From Moraxellaceae bacterium (GTDB lineage: Bacteria > Pseudomonadota > Gammaproteobacteria > Pseudomonadales > Moraxellaceae), in the NCBI GenBank assembly GCA_030680295.1, contig JAUXVU010000023.1, forward strand, positions 992,001 through 1,056,000: a stretch of DNA of 64,000 nt, read 5' to 3'. Below are positions 1-8,109 of the stretch, piece after piece. The translations under genes and the position numbers were made by a program. The notes under the pieces were generated by a model. That model saw nothing but the letters and a program-made list of their open reading frames with translations. It ran no database searches and was not told where the DNA came from. Positions within the stretch are counted from its first letter, which is position 1. Every line of letters begins with the position of its first letter.

Positions 1-108
1 ATCTTCACGAAATGCAGTGGCGCCATCTTGTGCTAATAACTCAGCACAAATACTGTCTTGCAAGGACATCAAATACTGCTTTACTGCGTCGATCGAAATC
101 GCGCTCAT
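1..108 (-). CDS. hemF: Coproporphyrinogen III oxidase, aerobic (N-terminal fragment)
   Basis: Only the first 36 codons are inside the window; the gene runs off the left edge. The translated start contains VKQYLMSLQDSICAEL and then QDGATAFRED, which matches the beginning of HemF, where a V-K-x-[FY]-L...LQD-x-IC pattern precedes the active-site region. HemF carries out the oxygen-dependent decarboxylation of coproporphyrinogen III in heme synthesis. It lies just downstream of tsaC on the same strand, as in pseudomonads, so the three minus-strand genes dprA, tsaC and hemF probably share transcripts. A GGAGAAG ribosome binding site precedes the ATG. Identification rests on a short stretch. Confidence 0.8.
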   Translation of the reverse strand, partial: MSAISIDAVKQYLMSLQDSICAELLAQDGATAFRED

Positions 109-123
109 CTTGTCTTCTCCAAG

Positions 124-693
124 TTAACCCGGACGAATAACTCGCTGGGTGCGCAGATCACGAATTTCTGTGGGCTTTGCTAAGCCGCCTAAGTCCCCCG
201 GCACAATGGCATCTAATTGTGAGCCTAACCAACAACGAACCTGTAACGCTGTCATCGCGGGTCGTTGCCCAGCGCGATTTGCACTGGTCGATACAATGGG
301 GCCACCAAAGGCACGACACAAAGCCTGCGCGCACGGATGTGCGGTGACACGTAACGCCAAACTATCATGCCGGCCGCGCAACCATGTCGGCACCGATTCA
401 GACACCGGCACCAACCATGTCACCGGCCCCGGCCAACTTTGCCGCAACAATGCCTGTGAAGATTCGGGCAAATCACACACCCAAGGCTGGATTTGCTGCC
501 AATCCGCCGCAATCACAATCAGCCCTTTGCCCGGATCGCGCTCTTTAATTTGCCAAAGTTTGGCAACAGCCTCGGCCTGCCATGGGTCACAGCCTAAACC
601 CCAAACAGACTCAGTTGGGTAAGCAATCACACCACCTTCATGCATGAAAGTAGCGGCTTGTTGTAAGTGAAAATATGATGCAACCGAAGGCAT
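124..693 (-). CDS. tsaC: Threonylcarbamoyl-AMP synthase TsaC (YrdC/Sua5 family)
   Basis: TsaC makes threonylcarbamoyl-AMP from threonine, bicarbonate and ATP, the first step of t6A37 modification of ANN-decoding tRNAs. The protein of 189 residues has the YrdC hallmarks: GGVIAYPTESVWGLGCDP near the N-terminus, the basic KERDPGKGLIVI segment and the STSAN motif that binds ATP. The length matches the short TsaC type rather than the longer Sua5 type. An upstream in-frame TTG at 705 exists, but the ATG at 693 fits the family start better. It lies between dprA and hemF in the pseudomonad order. Confidence 0.93.
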   Translation of the reverse strand: MPSVASYFHLQQAATFMHEGGVIAYPTESVWGLGCDPWQAEAVAKLWQIKERDPGKGLIVIAADWQQIQPWVCDLPESSQALLRQSWPGPVTWLVPVSESVPTWLRGRHDSLALRVTAHPCAQALCRAFGGPIVSTSANRAGQRPAMTALQVRCWLGSQLDAIVPGDLGGLAKPTEIRDLRTQRVIRPG

Positions 694-749
694 AACGATG
701 AACAAACCTCTAGTGGCATAAAAACAATGTGCCAGAAGTTTACCCTAAT

Positions 750-1892
750 TCAACTCGCTGCTCGCTGATATCCACACAAGGTGGCATTGACCCAGCCCTG
801 TACTTCCAGCTCACCCAATGCGGTCATAATGTTTGAAGCTGACAGGGAAGGCATACGTGCAATGATGTTATCCAGCGACATTTGCTCCCAACCCATCACG
901 GCTAAAATTTCCTGCCCTATATGGTTAGGCTCTGCAAATGTAAGTGCTTTTGAGGCTTCTGTAGTCGATGCGTTATAACCATACCAAGTCGACAACGTCG
1001 GCAAACAATCGCTCAAAACATCATGTGCACCTCTCACTAATCTCGCCAATTCATCACGAATTAATTGATGACAACCTTCTGACTGCCCACTGTGTACTGA
1101 GCCGGGCAAGGCCCAAACCTGACGACTCAACGCTGAAGCCGCTTTAGCCGTAATCATCGAGCCACTTTTATGGCTAGCTTCAACCACTAAAACACCCATG
1201 GCTAAACAGCTAATGACATGATTCCGGCGCGGAAAATGATAGGGCAGTGGTGGTGTGCCCGGCACAAACTCGGACACCAAGAGGCCTTGCGCTTCAACAA
1301 TTTGATCCTGTAAATAACGATTACGTGGTGGGTAACACCGATCCAATCCACAGCCCATGACCGCCAAGGTTTTACCATGGGCGGCTAATGCACCTTGATG
1401 TGCTGCAGCATCAATGCCGCTGGCCAAACCACTGCTAATGGAGAGCCCCATATCCGCCAATTCCTGCGCCAACGTCCGCGCTAAATTTAGACCATATTGG
1501 CTAGCGGCACGACTGCCGACAATAGCAATTTGTGGCAAATGCAGCACCTCGCTATTGCCACGTAAAAATAGCAGTGGTGCTATATCGTCCTCACTAATGA
1601 CCTGTGCAAGGGCACCGGTTAACTCCTGCTGATCCGCCAGCCATAAGCTATTGCCGTCCATGGCTAACCACTGCAGCGTAGACTGCCACTGCTGATATAA
1701 CTCACGCACTTGCTGACCTTTAGGCCAAGCCTTCTTTCGTGCCGCGGCTTCTGGCGAGAAGACTTCCCACTGCTTAGCAGTAGCCATCATCATCTGCCGA
1801 TATGAGCCAAAGGCACGTAATAACTTGCGAAACAAAACGGCGTTTTGGCCCGTTAATACGTATGCTGCTACCGCATCAACTGCATCTTTCAT
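750..1892 (-). CDS. dprA: DNA processing protein DprA (Smf)
   Basis: DprA binds incoming single-stranded DNA during transformation and loads RecA on it; in non-competent bacteria the role is less clear. The 380-residue protein has an N-terminal helical domain, then the Rossmann-like DprA domain with [13 protein letters not shown]-like and [17 protein letters not shown] motifs (about residues 125-170), and [16 protein letters not shown] further on. A C-terminal winged-helix segment (about 325-375) is present. It is divergent from def; the short intergenic region carries a promoter for def. Function as a competence protein is inferred from family only. Confidence 0.93.
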   Translation of the reverse strand: MKDAVDAVAAYVLTGQNAVLFRKLLRAFGSYRQMMMATAKQWEVFSPEAAARKKAWPKGQQVRELYQQWQSTLQWLAMDGNSLWLADQQELTGALAQVISEDDIAPLLFLRGNSEVLHLPQIAIVGSRAASQYGLNLARTLAQELADMGLSISSGLASGIDAAAHQGALAAHGKTLAVMGCGLDRCYPPRNRYLQDQIVEAQGLLVSEFVPGTPPLPYHFPRRNHVISCLAMGVLVVEASHKSGSMITAKAASALSRQVWALPGSVHSGQSEGCHQLIRDELARLVRGAHDVLSDCLPTLSTWYGYNASTTEASKALTFAEPNHIGQEILAVMGWEQMSLDNIIARMPSLSASNIMTALGELEVQGWVNATLCGYQRAAS

Positions 1893-1912
1893 GTGGATTA
1901 CGCTCCATATGG

Positions 1913-1941
1913 TCGCAAGACGGCCCGACCTTGCCTATAAT
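1913..1941 (+). promoter_or_regulatory. Probable sigma-70 promoter for def-fmt-rsmB
   Basis: A perfect TATAAT (1936-1941) stands 17 bases after a weak -35 hexamer TCGCAA (1913-1918). It lies about 60 bases upstream of the def start, in the gap between the divergent dprA and def genes. The -10 is convincing and the -35 is poor. Confidence 0.5.
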
Positions 1942-1999
1942 GTGTTCTCCTTTTAGTTCTAGTCATGGTGTGTGGTTTTTGCCACTGCCCGAGGTCAAC

Positions 2000-2506
2000 A
2001 TGGCGCTACTGCCAATTCTTGAATTTCCTGATGCCCGTCTGCGCACGGTGGCGAAACCCGTTGCACAGTTTGACGACAGCTTGCGCCAACTGGCCCAAGA
2101 CATGTTGGAAACCATGTATGCCGCACCCGGCATTGGTTTAGCGGCCACCCAAGTTGATCGTCATATCCGCATGCTGGTACTTGATGTCAGTGAAGAACAA
2201 AATGAGCCCAAGGTCTTAGTTAATCCAAGCTTTGAGCGCGTAAGCGATATCACTAAGCCTTATGATGAGGGTTGCTTGTCGGTGCCCGGCTTTTATGAAA
2301 CAGTCGAGCGAGTAGACCAAATTCAAGTCCACGCTCAGGATTTAGAAGGTCAGCCCATCAGTTTTGTTGCTGATGGCTTATTATCAGTCTGCATCCAGCA
2401 CGAAATTGACCATCTCGATGGTAAATTGTTCGTTGACTATATTTCGAACTTGAAGCGTCAACGCATTAAAGCCAAGCTGGAAAAACTGCACCGTAGCCGT
2501 GCTTAA
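2000..2506 (+). CDS. def: Peptide deformylase
   Basis: Removes the formyl group from the N-terminal methionine of nascent proteins. All three metal/catalytic motifs are visible: [17 protein letters not shown] and HEIDH (in [14 protein letters not shown]). Cys of motif 2 and the two His of motif 3 bind the metal and the Glu of HEIDH is catalytic. The reading frame is open further upstream, to 1802, but that part overlaps dprA; the ATG at 2000, with GAGGT just before it, gives a 168-residue protein of the usual length. It precedes fmt, the enzyme that adds the formyl group it removes. Confidence 0.97.
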   Translation: MALLPILEFPDARLRTVAKPVAQFDDSLRQLAQDMLETMYAAPGIGLAATQVDRHIRMLVLDVSEEQNEPKVLVNPSFERVSDITKPYDEGCLSVPGFYETVERVDQIQVHAQDLEGQPISFVADGLLSVCIQHEIDHLDGKLFVDYISNLKRQRIKAKLEKLHRSRA

Positions 2507-2530
2507 ACTTCTCACTACATAGGTTTCCAA

Positions 2531-3490
2531 TTGGAAAGTCACTTGCGCATCGTCTTTGCAGGTACACCCGAGTTCGCAGCCGAAAGTCTGCGGGCCCTCC
2601 TGCAAGGACATCACGACATCATCGCTGTTTATACCCAACCTGATCGCCCCGCAGGGCGTGGCCGCAACCTGAAACCCAGCGCGGTTAAAGCCTTGGCACT
2701 TGAGCATAATTTGCCGGTGTACCAGCCGGTGACTTTGCGTGACGTGGACACTCAGGCTGAACTCGCGGCGCTTAAGCCAGACTTAATGGTGGTGGCTGCA
2801 TACGGTCTGTTGCTGCCGCAAAGTGTGTTGGATATTCCACGCCTTGGTTGCATCAACGTACACGCCTCTCTATTGCCGCGTTGGCGCGGAGCTGCACCCA
2901 TTCAGCGGGCAATTTTGGCTGGCGACAAAACCACCGGCATCACCATTATGCAAATGGATGCCGGGCTGGATACCGGTGCCATGTTGTATAAAGCCGAGTG
3001 CCCTATTTCAAATAGTGACACCGGTGCCAGCCTGCATGATCGGCTGGCTTTATTGGGTGGTGACGCGCTGCTAGCCGTAGTGGACGATCTTTATGAGCGT
3101 CAGGCTTTGGTGCCCGAAGCTCAGGATAATTCACTGGCAACTTATGCCGCCAAGCTAAGCAAAGAAGAAGCGTTAATTAACTGGCAGCAATCCGCCAAAG
3201 CCATTGCTCGCCAAGTGCGCGCGTTTAATAACGTGCCGGTTGCTCACACCACCTTAAATGGCCAACCCGTGCGTATTTGGCTGGCCAAACGCATAAAAGA
3301 CGAAACCACCACGGCCAGTCCCGGCATGATTATTCGAACTGAAAAAAAGTCGCTGGTAGTGGCTGCAGGAGAAGGAACTGTGTTGCAAATTGAAATGATG
3401 CAGTTGCCCGGTGGCAAAGCCTTAGCCTTAAGTGAGCTGCTGAAATCTAAGCGTGAAGAATTACAACCGGGTCAGGTGTTCGGCTCATGA
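2531..3490 (+). CDS. fmt: Methionyl-tRNA formyltransferase
   Basis: Transfers a formyl group from 10-formyl-tetrahydrofolate to initiator Met-tRNA. The N-terminal catalytic domain shows RIVFAGTPEFAA, the folate-binding SLLPRWRGAAPIQRAI and the MDAGLDTGAML segment; the C-terminal OB-like domain includes VRAFNNVPVAHT. There is no ATG near the expected start: TTG at 2531, with AGG seven bases before it, gives 319 residues. A second TTG at 2543 would start exactly at the conserved MRIVFAGTPEFA and has GGAAAG upstream, so the start is uncertain by four codons. The stop overlaps the rsmB start (ATGA). Confidence 0.96.
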   Translation: MESHLRIVFAGTPEFAAESLRALLQGHHDIIAVYTQPDRPAGRGRNLKPSAVKALALEHNLPVYQPVTLRDVDTQAELAALKPDLMVVAAYGLLLPQSVLDIPRLGCINVHASLLPRWRGAAPIQRAILAGDKTTGITIMQMDAGLDTGAMLYKAECPISNSDTGASLHDRLALLGGDALLAVVDDLYERQALVPEAQDNSLATYAAKLSKEEALINWQQSAKAIARQVRAFNNVPVAHTTLNGQPVRIWLAKRIKDETTTASPGMIIRTEKKSLVVAAGEGTVLQIEMMQLPGGKALALSELLKSKREELQPGQVFGS

Positions 3491-4809
3491 GTCGTAAGCC
3501 TATGGGAGTGCGCGCTCTTGCCGCCAAGGCTTTAAGTCCTACGCTAGCCGGTGAGAAGTCACTCAGTGTGACGCTGCCGATAGCGCAGCAGGCCTGTCGT
3601 CGCGAGGATATCGGTCTGCTGCAAGAGCTGGTGCAGGGCACCGCGCGCCACGCCATTTATTACCGCACCTTAATTAAACCGCTTCTGCAGCGCGCCACCA
3701 AGGACCATACCGTCGAAGCCTTATTACTGCTTGGTGCTCACCAGCTGTTGGCTATGCGTATTCCTGATCATGCGGCACTGGCGGAAACCGTAGAAGCCGC
3801 ACGTGAACTAGGCATGCACAAACTGACCGGTTTTATTAATGGTGTACTGCGCAACTTGCAGCGCCGTGAAGCTGAATTAGTCCACGCCGCCAGCATTCAA
3901 GAACATGCTCACCCAGCGTGGCTGCTACGCGCCATTCAAGCGGACTGGCCTAATGAGGCCAACGCCATTATTCATGCCAATAATAGCGCGGCACCCACTA
4001 CCTTACGTGTGCATCGTGGTCGACATCCGCGAACAGACTTACTGGCTGAGTGGTTATCGGCAGGCCTGCCTGCCGAAGCAACACGTTTTTCACCTGATGG
4101 CATTCGTCTAACGGCACCAGCACCCATTGCTTCATTGCCGGGGCTGGCCGAAGGTGATGTCTCTGTGCAAGATGAAGCCGCACAACTCGCTGCCTGCTTA
4201 TTAAACCCCGCGGCAGGGGAGCGTGTACTTGACGCCTGCGCCGCACCCGGCGGCAAAATGGCGCATCTTTATGAGTTACAACCCGCTCTCGCTGCTCTGG
4301 TTGCATTAGATAATGATACCGAGCGCTTAGGCCGTGTTCGCGAAAACCTGAGTCGTGCCGGTGGTGATCAAGCCAACAATGTGCACATCAAATGTGCTGA
4401 AGCACAGGACTTGGATTCATGGTGGGATGGCCAGTTATTTGATGCCATTTTGTTAGATGCGCCCTGTAGCGCTACCGGTGTTATTCGCCGCCACCCCGAC
4501 ATTAAATTGTTACGTCGAGCGACCGATATTGCTCAAACTGTCGCTATACAACGGCAGCTATTAGACAGCCTGTGGAAAACCTTGAGGCCCGGTGGGCGCC
4601 TGCTGTATGCCACCTGCTCATTATTAAAAGCTGAAAATGAAGACCAAATCACTGCATTTTTGGGCCGCACGGCCAAGGCGCAAACACTGCCCATGCAGTT
4701 AATAGCCAGCGAAATGCCAGGCCAGTGGCGCCCACAAGGTCGCCAGCTGCTGCCCGAGATTAATGGGCATGACGGCTTTTATTATGCATTGCTAACCAAG
4801 CTTCCTTAG
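3487..4809 (+). CDS. rsmB: 16S rRNA (cytosine-967-C5)-methyltransferase RsmB
   Basis: Methylates C967 of 16S rRNA with S-adenosylmethionine. The 440-residue protein has an N-terminal NusB-like RNA-binding domain (about 1-135) and a C-terminal Rossmann methyltransferase domain. The SAM-binding motif DACAAPGGKMAHL is at about 249-261, and the two catalytic cysteines are in DAPCSATG (C327) and YATCS (C377), the signature of m5C RNA methyltransferases. It is translationally coupled to fmt through a 4-base overlap, as in other gammaproteobacteria. Confidence 0.96.
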   Translation: MSRKPMGVRALAAKALSPTLAGEKSLSVTLPIAQQACRREDIGLLQELVQGTARHAIYYRTLIKPLLQRATKDHTVEALLLLGAHQLLAMRIPDHAALAETVEAARELGMHKLTGFINGVLRNLQRREAELVHAASIQEHAHPAWLLRAIQADWPNEANAIIHANNSAAPTTLRVHRGRHPRTDLLAEWLSAGLPAEATRFSPDGIRLTAPAPIASLPGLAEGDVSVQDEAAQLAACLLNPAAGERVLDACAAPGGKMAHLYELQPALAALVALDNDTERLGRVRENLSRAGGDQANNVHIKCAEAQDLDSWWDGQLFDAILLDAPCSATGVIRRHPDIKLLRRATDIAQTVAIQRQLLDSLWKTLRPGGRLLYATCSLLKAENEDQITAFLGRTAKAQTLPMQLIASEMPGQWRPQGRQLLPEINGHDGFYYALLTKLP

Positions 4810-4818
4810 GACTGCATC

Positions 4819-5661
4819 ATGCCTTTTGTTTTGCCTGAACTTCTGCATGAAGGTTTTATTCGCGATCTGATCATTACTTTCGTATTTGGATCGGTATTGC
4901 TCGGCATTCGTTATGCTCTGCGCCGTCAAATTTTGCGCCGTGATGCGCTAGAACCAGACATGAAACGACGCTGGTTAGTTAGCGTGCGAAATGCCACATT
5001 CTTTTTGTTCCTGATGGGCATTACGCTAATCTGGGCGCGTGAAATTCAAACCGTGGCATTGTCCATGGTTGCCATTGCTGCTGCACTGGTGCTGGCCACA
5101 CGTGAGATGATTTTGTGCTTATTAGGCTCGCTTTATCGCACTAGCACTCATGCGTACTCCATTGGTGACCGCATTGAAATCAATGGTCTTAAGGGCCAAG
5201 TGATTGATACCGACCTGTTATCAACCACCTTAATTGAGTCCAACCAAGCGGTTGCTCATAAAGGCACGGTGGGGCGACTGGTTACCATTCCAAATAGCTT
5301 ATTACTGTCTCATCCCGCATTTAATGAAAGCGGTTTAGGTCGTTTTGTGATCCACACGATTCACGTCAACATTAAACGCAAAGAAGACTGGCAACATGCC
5401 GAAACTGTGTTGCTAGCAGCCGCCAGAGAAGCCATCACGCCATACTCCAGCGATATGGTAAAGCATGCCCGCGACTTTCAACGACGTTATGGCCTTGGTG
5501 CGCCAGCCCTAGTGCCGCGCTTGCGCATGGTGTTAAATGATCACGAGTGCATTGAGCTGCATTTACAGCTGCCAACGCCTATTAATGAGCGTGTCACCAT
5601 TGAGCAGCGCATTTTACGGAGTTTTTTGCAGGCACAAAAAAGCCGAGCAACGTGTGAGTAA
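4819..5661 (+). CDS. MscS-family mechanosensitive channel-like membrane protein
   Basis: A small protein of the MscS type, 280 residues, with three likely membrane segments (about 12-30, 52-72 and 76-98). These are followed by the MscS beta domain: SIGDRIEINGLKGQVIDTDLLST, then a loop ending in RLVTIPNSLLLSHP, the usual pattern for this fold. A C-terminal cytoplasmic alpha/beta part follows. It probably forms an ion-permeable pore opened by membrane tension; the actual gating is unknown. It follows rsmB by nine bases with TTAGGA before the start, so it is likely co-transcribed. The last codons and stop lie inside the following terminator hairpin. Confidence 0.82.
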   Translation: MPFVLPELLHEGFIRDLIITFVFGSVLLGIRYALRRQILRRDALEPDMKRRWLVSVRNATFFLFLMGITLIWAREIQTVALSMVAIAAALVLATREMILCLLGSLYRTSTHAYSIGDRIEINGLKGQVIDTDLLSTTLIESNQAVAHKGTVGRLVTIPNSLLLSHPAFNESGLGRFVIHTIHVNIKRKEDWQHAETVLLAAAREAITPYSSDMVKHARDFQRRYGLGAPALVPRLRMVLNDHECIELHLQLPTPINERVTIEQRILRSFLQAQKSRATCE

Positions 5662-5678
5662 CACCTTGCCCGGCTTTT
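5636..5678. terminator. Bidirectional rho-independent terminator
   Basis: AAAAAAGCCGAGCAA (5636-5650) pairs with TTGCCCGGCTTTT (5666-5678), giving a 13-bp stem with one mismatch, flanked by A and T tracts on both sides. It separates the converging mscS-like gene and acyl-CoA dehydrogenase. The stop codon of the mscS-like gene (5659-5661) is in the loop. Confidence 0.85.
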
Positions 5679-5696
5679 AATAACAAACCTTAAGTC

Positions 5697-6842
5697 TTAA
5701 CGACCCAAGATTTCACGCGCGATCACTTCTTTCATGATCTCGCTGGCACCGCCGTAAATACGCTGAATACGTGCGTCGATATAAGCACGTGAAACAGGGT
5801 ATTCCAGCATATAACCGTAACCACCATGCATTTGCAGACAGGCATCGGCCACTTTGCCTTGCAGCTCAGTTGCGTACAGTTTTACTGCGGCGGCAGTTGG
5901 AATATCGAGTTTGCCTTCGGCATGCAAATCAATACAACGATCAACAAAGGCTCGGCAGGCCAGGACTTCAGCATGGCAACCGGCCAGCGTGAAACGGGTG
6001 TTTTGTAATTGCGCCAACGGCTTACCAAACGCCTTACGCTCTTGCACGTACTGACAGGTGCGTAACAAAGTGCCTTCAGCAGCGGCAACACCAGTTACTG
6101 CAATGTTCAGGCGCTCTCGTGGCAGCTCATTCATCATATACGCAAAGCCTTTGCCTTCTTCACCCAGCAGGCAATCAACCGGCACACGCACATTGTCCAT
6201 AAACAATTCAGAGGTATCTTGTGAGTGCAGACCCATTTTTTCCAGCTTACGACCTTTTGAGAAGCCAGGCAGAGTCGTGTCAATCAACAATAAGGACACA
6301 CCTTTAGAACCGGCAGATGGGTCAGTTTTCACTGCCATCACTACGATGTCAGCATGCTGACCATTGGAAATAAAGGTTTTTGAACCGTTTACAACATAAA
6401 AGTCACCGTCACGTACTGCGCTGGTGCGAATGCCGGCCAAGTCGGAGCCCGCGCCTGGCTCAGTCATGCCAATGGCACAAACAGCTTCGCCTGATGCCAT
6501 ACGTGGCAACCAATAAGACTTAATCGCGTCAGAGGCCAAGTGCTCAAGGTAGGGCGCACAAATGTCTGAATGCACACTGATTGCCGTCGCTAATGAACAC
6601 AGACCCATATGCGACATTTCATTATTTACTACCATCGAAAAATGAAATGACACACCTGAACCACCGTATTGCTCTGGCATATCGACACAGAGCAAGCCGT
6701 TTTCACCAAGCTTGTGCCAGTATTCGCGCGGCATCCAACCATCTTTTTCCCACTGCTCATAATGCGGTTGAATTTCGTTTTCTAAAAAGCGACGAACGTT
6801 GTCACGAAACAGCTCAAGCTCGGCGTGATCAAAAGAAGACAT
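5697..6842 (-). CDS. Acyl-CoA dehydrogenase (short/medium/long-chain type, ~380 aa)
   Basis: A flavoenzyme that oxidises acyl-CoA to 2-enoyl-CoA. The 381-residue length is typical. The protein shows AIGMTEPGAGSDLAGIRT (FAD and substrate contact), GLHSQDTSELF, and near the C-terminus CLQMHGGYGYMLEYPVSRAY followed by IQRIYGGASEIMKEVIARE. The HGGYGY region together with IYGGASEI is characteristic of the family. The frame is open to 6920, but the ATG at 6842, preceded by GAGGCC, matches the family start. Chain length specificity cannot be read from the sequence. Confidence 0.9.
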   Translation of the reverse strand: MSSFDHAELELFRDNVRRFLENEIQPHYEQWEKDGWMPREYWHKLGENGLLCVDMPEQYGGSGVSFHFSMVVNNEMSHMGLCSLATAISVHSDICAPYLEHLASDAIKSYWLPRMASGEAVCAIGMTEPGAGSDLAGIRTSAVRDGDFYVVNGSKTFISNGQHADIVVMAVKTDPSAGSKGVSLLLIDTTLPGFSKGRKLEKMGLHSQDTSELFMDNVRVPVDCLLGEEGKGFAYMMNELPRERLNIAVTGVAAAEGTLLRTCQYVQERKAFGKPLAQLQNTRFTLAGCHAEVLACRAFVDRCIDLHAEGKLDIPTAAAVKLYATELQGKVADACLQMHGGYGYMLEYPVSRAYIDARIQRIYGGASEIMKEVIAREILGR

Positions 6843-6891
6843 AACAGGCCTCATATTTATTAGGGTGATGATCAGTTTACGTGGGCGGATT

Positions 6892-6920
6892 GTAATACAA
6901 AGCAGACAAAAGGCCTGCAA
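6892..6920 (-). promoter_or_regulatory. Possible promoter of the acyl-CoA dehydrogenase gene
   Basis: On the minus strand TTGCAG (6920-6915) and TATTAC (6897-6892) are 17 bases apart, each with four of six consensus positions. It sits 50 bases before the acyl-CoA dehydrogenase start in the gap shared with the divergent HopJ-family gene. A second possible plus-strand promoter, TTGACC (6921-6926) with TTATCT (6944-6949), is back to back with it. Confidence 0.4.
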
Positions 6921-6964
6921 TTGACCGTATTATTGCGTCCAAATTATCTGAAAAGGGCCGCGTC

Positions 6965-7300
6965 ATGACGTTAAACGAACTATTAACTGGCTTGCGCCAA
7001 CACACCCTAGACTTTGAGGATGCACAGGCATTTATTGCGACAAACTATCAATACCAGCCTGTAGCCTTCCAAAATGGCAACCAACACAATGCTGCAGGAA
7101 GCAATGAAGGCTCTTGTCGTATTTTTGCATTTGGCTTACTTAACGAGTTGTCAGCAGAAGATATTTTGCTATGTTTTGGTCGCTTCTATCGTGATGTATT
7201 GGCCACACCCGATGGCACAGATCACAATAATATCCGTCAATTTATGCAGCATGGCCTGGCTGGCCTATGCTTTGACCAGCCTGCGTTGATGACAAAATAA
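6965..7300 (+). CDS. HopJ-family protein (type III effector HopJ-like)
   Basis: A 111-residue protein with the features I associate with the HopJ family: an N-terminal helical part with F-x-D-x-x-x-F-I, then YQPVAFQNG, NEGSCRIFAFG, LLCFGRFYRDVL and a closing DHNNIRQFMQHG. The family was named from a Pseudomonas syringae candidate effector. However, it is widespread in free-living gammaproteobacteria without type III secretion, so a housekeeping role is more likely here. There is no secretion system in the window. The function is unknown. Confidence 0.8.
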   Translation: MTLNELLTGLRQHTLDFEDAQAFIATNYQYQPVAFQNGNQHNAAGSNEGSCRIFAFGLLNELSAEDILLCFGRFYRDVLATPDGTDHNNIRQFMQHGLAGLCFDQPALMTK

Positions 7301-7372
7301 TTACAACAATTAGTCAACGGGTGTACATTATTCTCGTTTTTACACCACCTTCATCAAAAAATAGGTTTTATC

Positions 7373-8008
7373 ATGTCCAAGTCTGTTGCTCTTACTGCTG
7401 CCACTGCGTTGTTATTAGCCACTGGTTCAGCACATGCTTTTAGCGTTGGCACAGGTGCAGGTGCATCTGTTTCCGTACCTGGCGCTTCAGTTCAGTTAGA
7501 AGGCAAGGCCGCTGCTGATGCACAAAAAGCTGCTGAAGCCGCCGCCGCTGCAAAAGCCAGCAAAGAGCAAGCTGCTGCTACTGCCGCTGCCGGCAAACAA
7601 GCCGCTCTTGACCAAGCAACTGCTGCTAAAACTGCTGCCGCTGACCAAGCGACTGCCGCTAAAGTGGCCGCCAACACACAGGCCAGCGCTAGTGCTAAAT
7701 TTGCTACTACCGACCGTGCTGCACTTCGCGCATACCAAGCAAATAAAGCCAAGGCCGCTGGTCAAGCTGGCTTGTTAAATGCCGCAGCTAATCGCATGAC
7801 AAGCACACTGCCATCAAGCTGGAAGCGTGATGTAAAAGCAGGTACAAAACTTGATGCTAATGTTGCTGCTGCTGGCACAAAAGTGGAAACCTCTTCTGCG
7901 GTTGGTTTTGGCCCTAAAGTTGAAGGCAGCCAAGTCATCATCGTGCAAGACCGCGCCATTCTGGTAGACAGCAAGTCTTCAGTTGTTCTTGACGTCATCA
8001 AGCTGTAA
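7373..8008 (+). CDS. Exported alanine/lysine-rich protein of unknown function
   Basis: I do not recognise this gene. It encodes 211 residues. It begins with a signal peptide (hydrophobic 6-18, likely cleavage after SAHA at residue 22), followed by a short Gly/Ser/Val part (GTGAGASVSVPGASVQ). A long Ala/Lys/Gln segment (about 45-135), with repeated KAA-ADQAT-type units, would form helix or coiled coil. The C-terminus (about 175-211) looks folded, with VIIVQDRAILVDSKSSVVLDV, a beta-hairpin-like pattern found at the end of some small periplasmic proteins. It stands alone with its own terminator. A periplasmic or envelope-associated role is inferred. Confidence 0.7.
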   Translation: MSKSVALTAATALLLATGSAHAFSVGTGAGASVSVPGASVQLEGKAAADAQKAAEAAAAAKASKEQAAATAAAGKQAALDQATAAKTAAADQATAAKVAANTQASASAKFATTDRAALRAYQANKAKAAGQAGLLNAAANRMTSTLPSSWKRDVKAGTKLDANVAAAGTKVETSSAVGFGPKVEGSQVIIVQDRAILVDSKSSVVLDVIKL

Positions 8009-8017
8009 TTGACTCAT

Positions 8018-8038
8018 CGCCAAGCTTTCGACTTGGCG
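8018..8038 (+). repeat. Stem-loop upstream of the terminator
   Basis: CGCCAAG (8018-8024) pairs perfectly with CTTGGCG (8032-8038) around a 7-base loop. No T tract follows, so alone it is not a terminator. It stands 17 bases before the rho-independent terminator of the same gene. Confidence 0.5.
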
Positions 8039-8055
8039 GTAAACTCAGCAAGCCC

Positions 8056-8089
8056 AAAACGGGTCGGTTAATACCGGCCCGTTTTTTTT
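8056..8089 (+). terminator. Rho-independent terminator of the Ala-rich protein gene
   Basis: AAAACGGGTCGG (8056-8067) pairs with CCGGCCCGTTTT (8074-8085), one G-U wobble included, around a six-base loop. The stem runs into eight consecutive T. Confidence 0.92.
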
Positions 8090-8109
8090 CATTCACTCGG
8101 AGTCACTCT

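Noticed and set aside
1802-1999. 66-residue N-terminal extension of peptide deformylase
   Set aside because: It overlaps the dprA coding region, has no family similarity, and the ATG at 2000 has a proper ribosome binding site.
5781-5796. Fourth parS-like site (ending CACGTGAAACA) inside the acyl-CoA dehydrogenase
   Set aside because: Only the right half and centre match; the left five bases do not, giving 11 of 16. It is likely to be coincidental codon sequence.
7492-7778. Long overlapping reading frames of 80-90 codons on both strands within the Ala-rich protein gene
   Set aside because: They arise from GCN-rich repeats; none has a ribosome binding site or a sensible composition.
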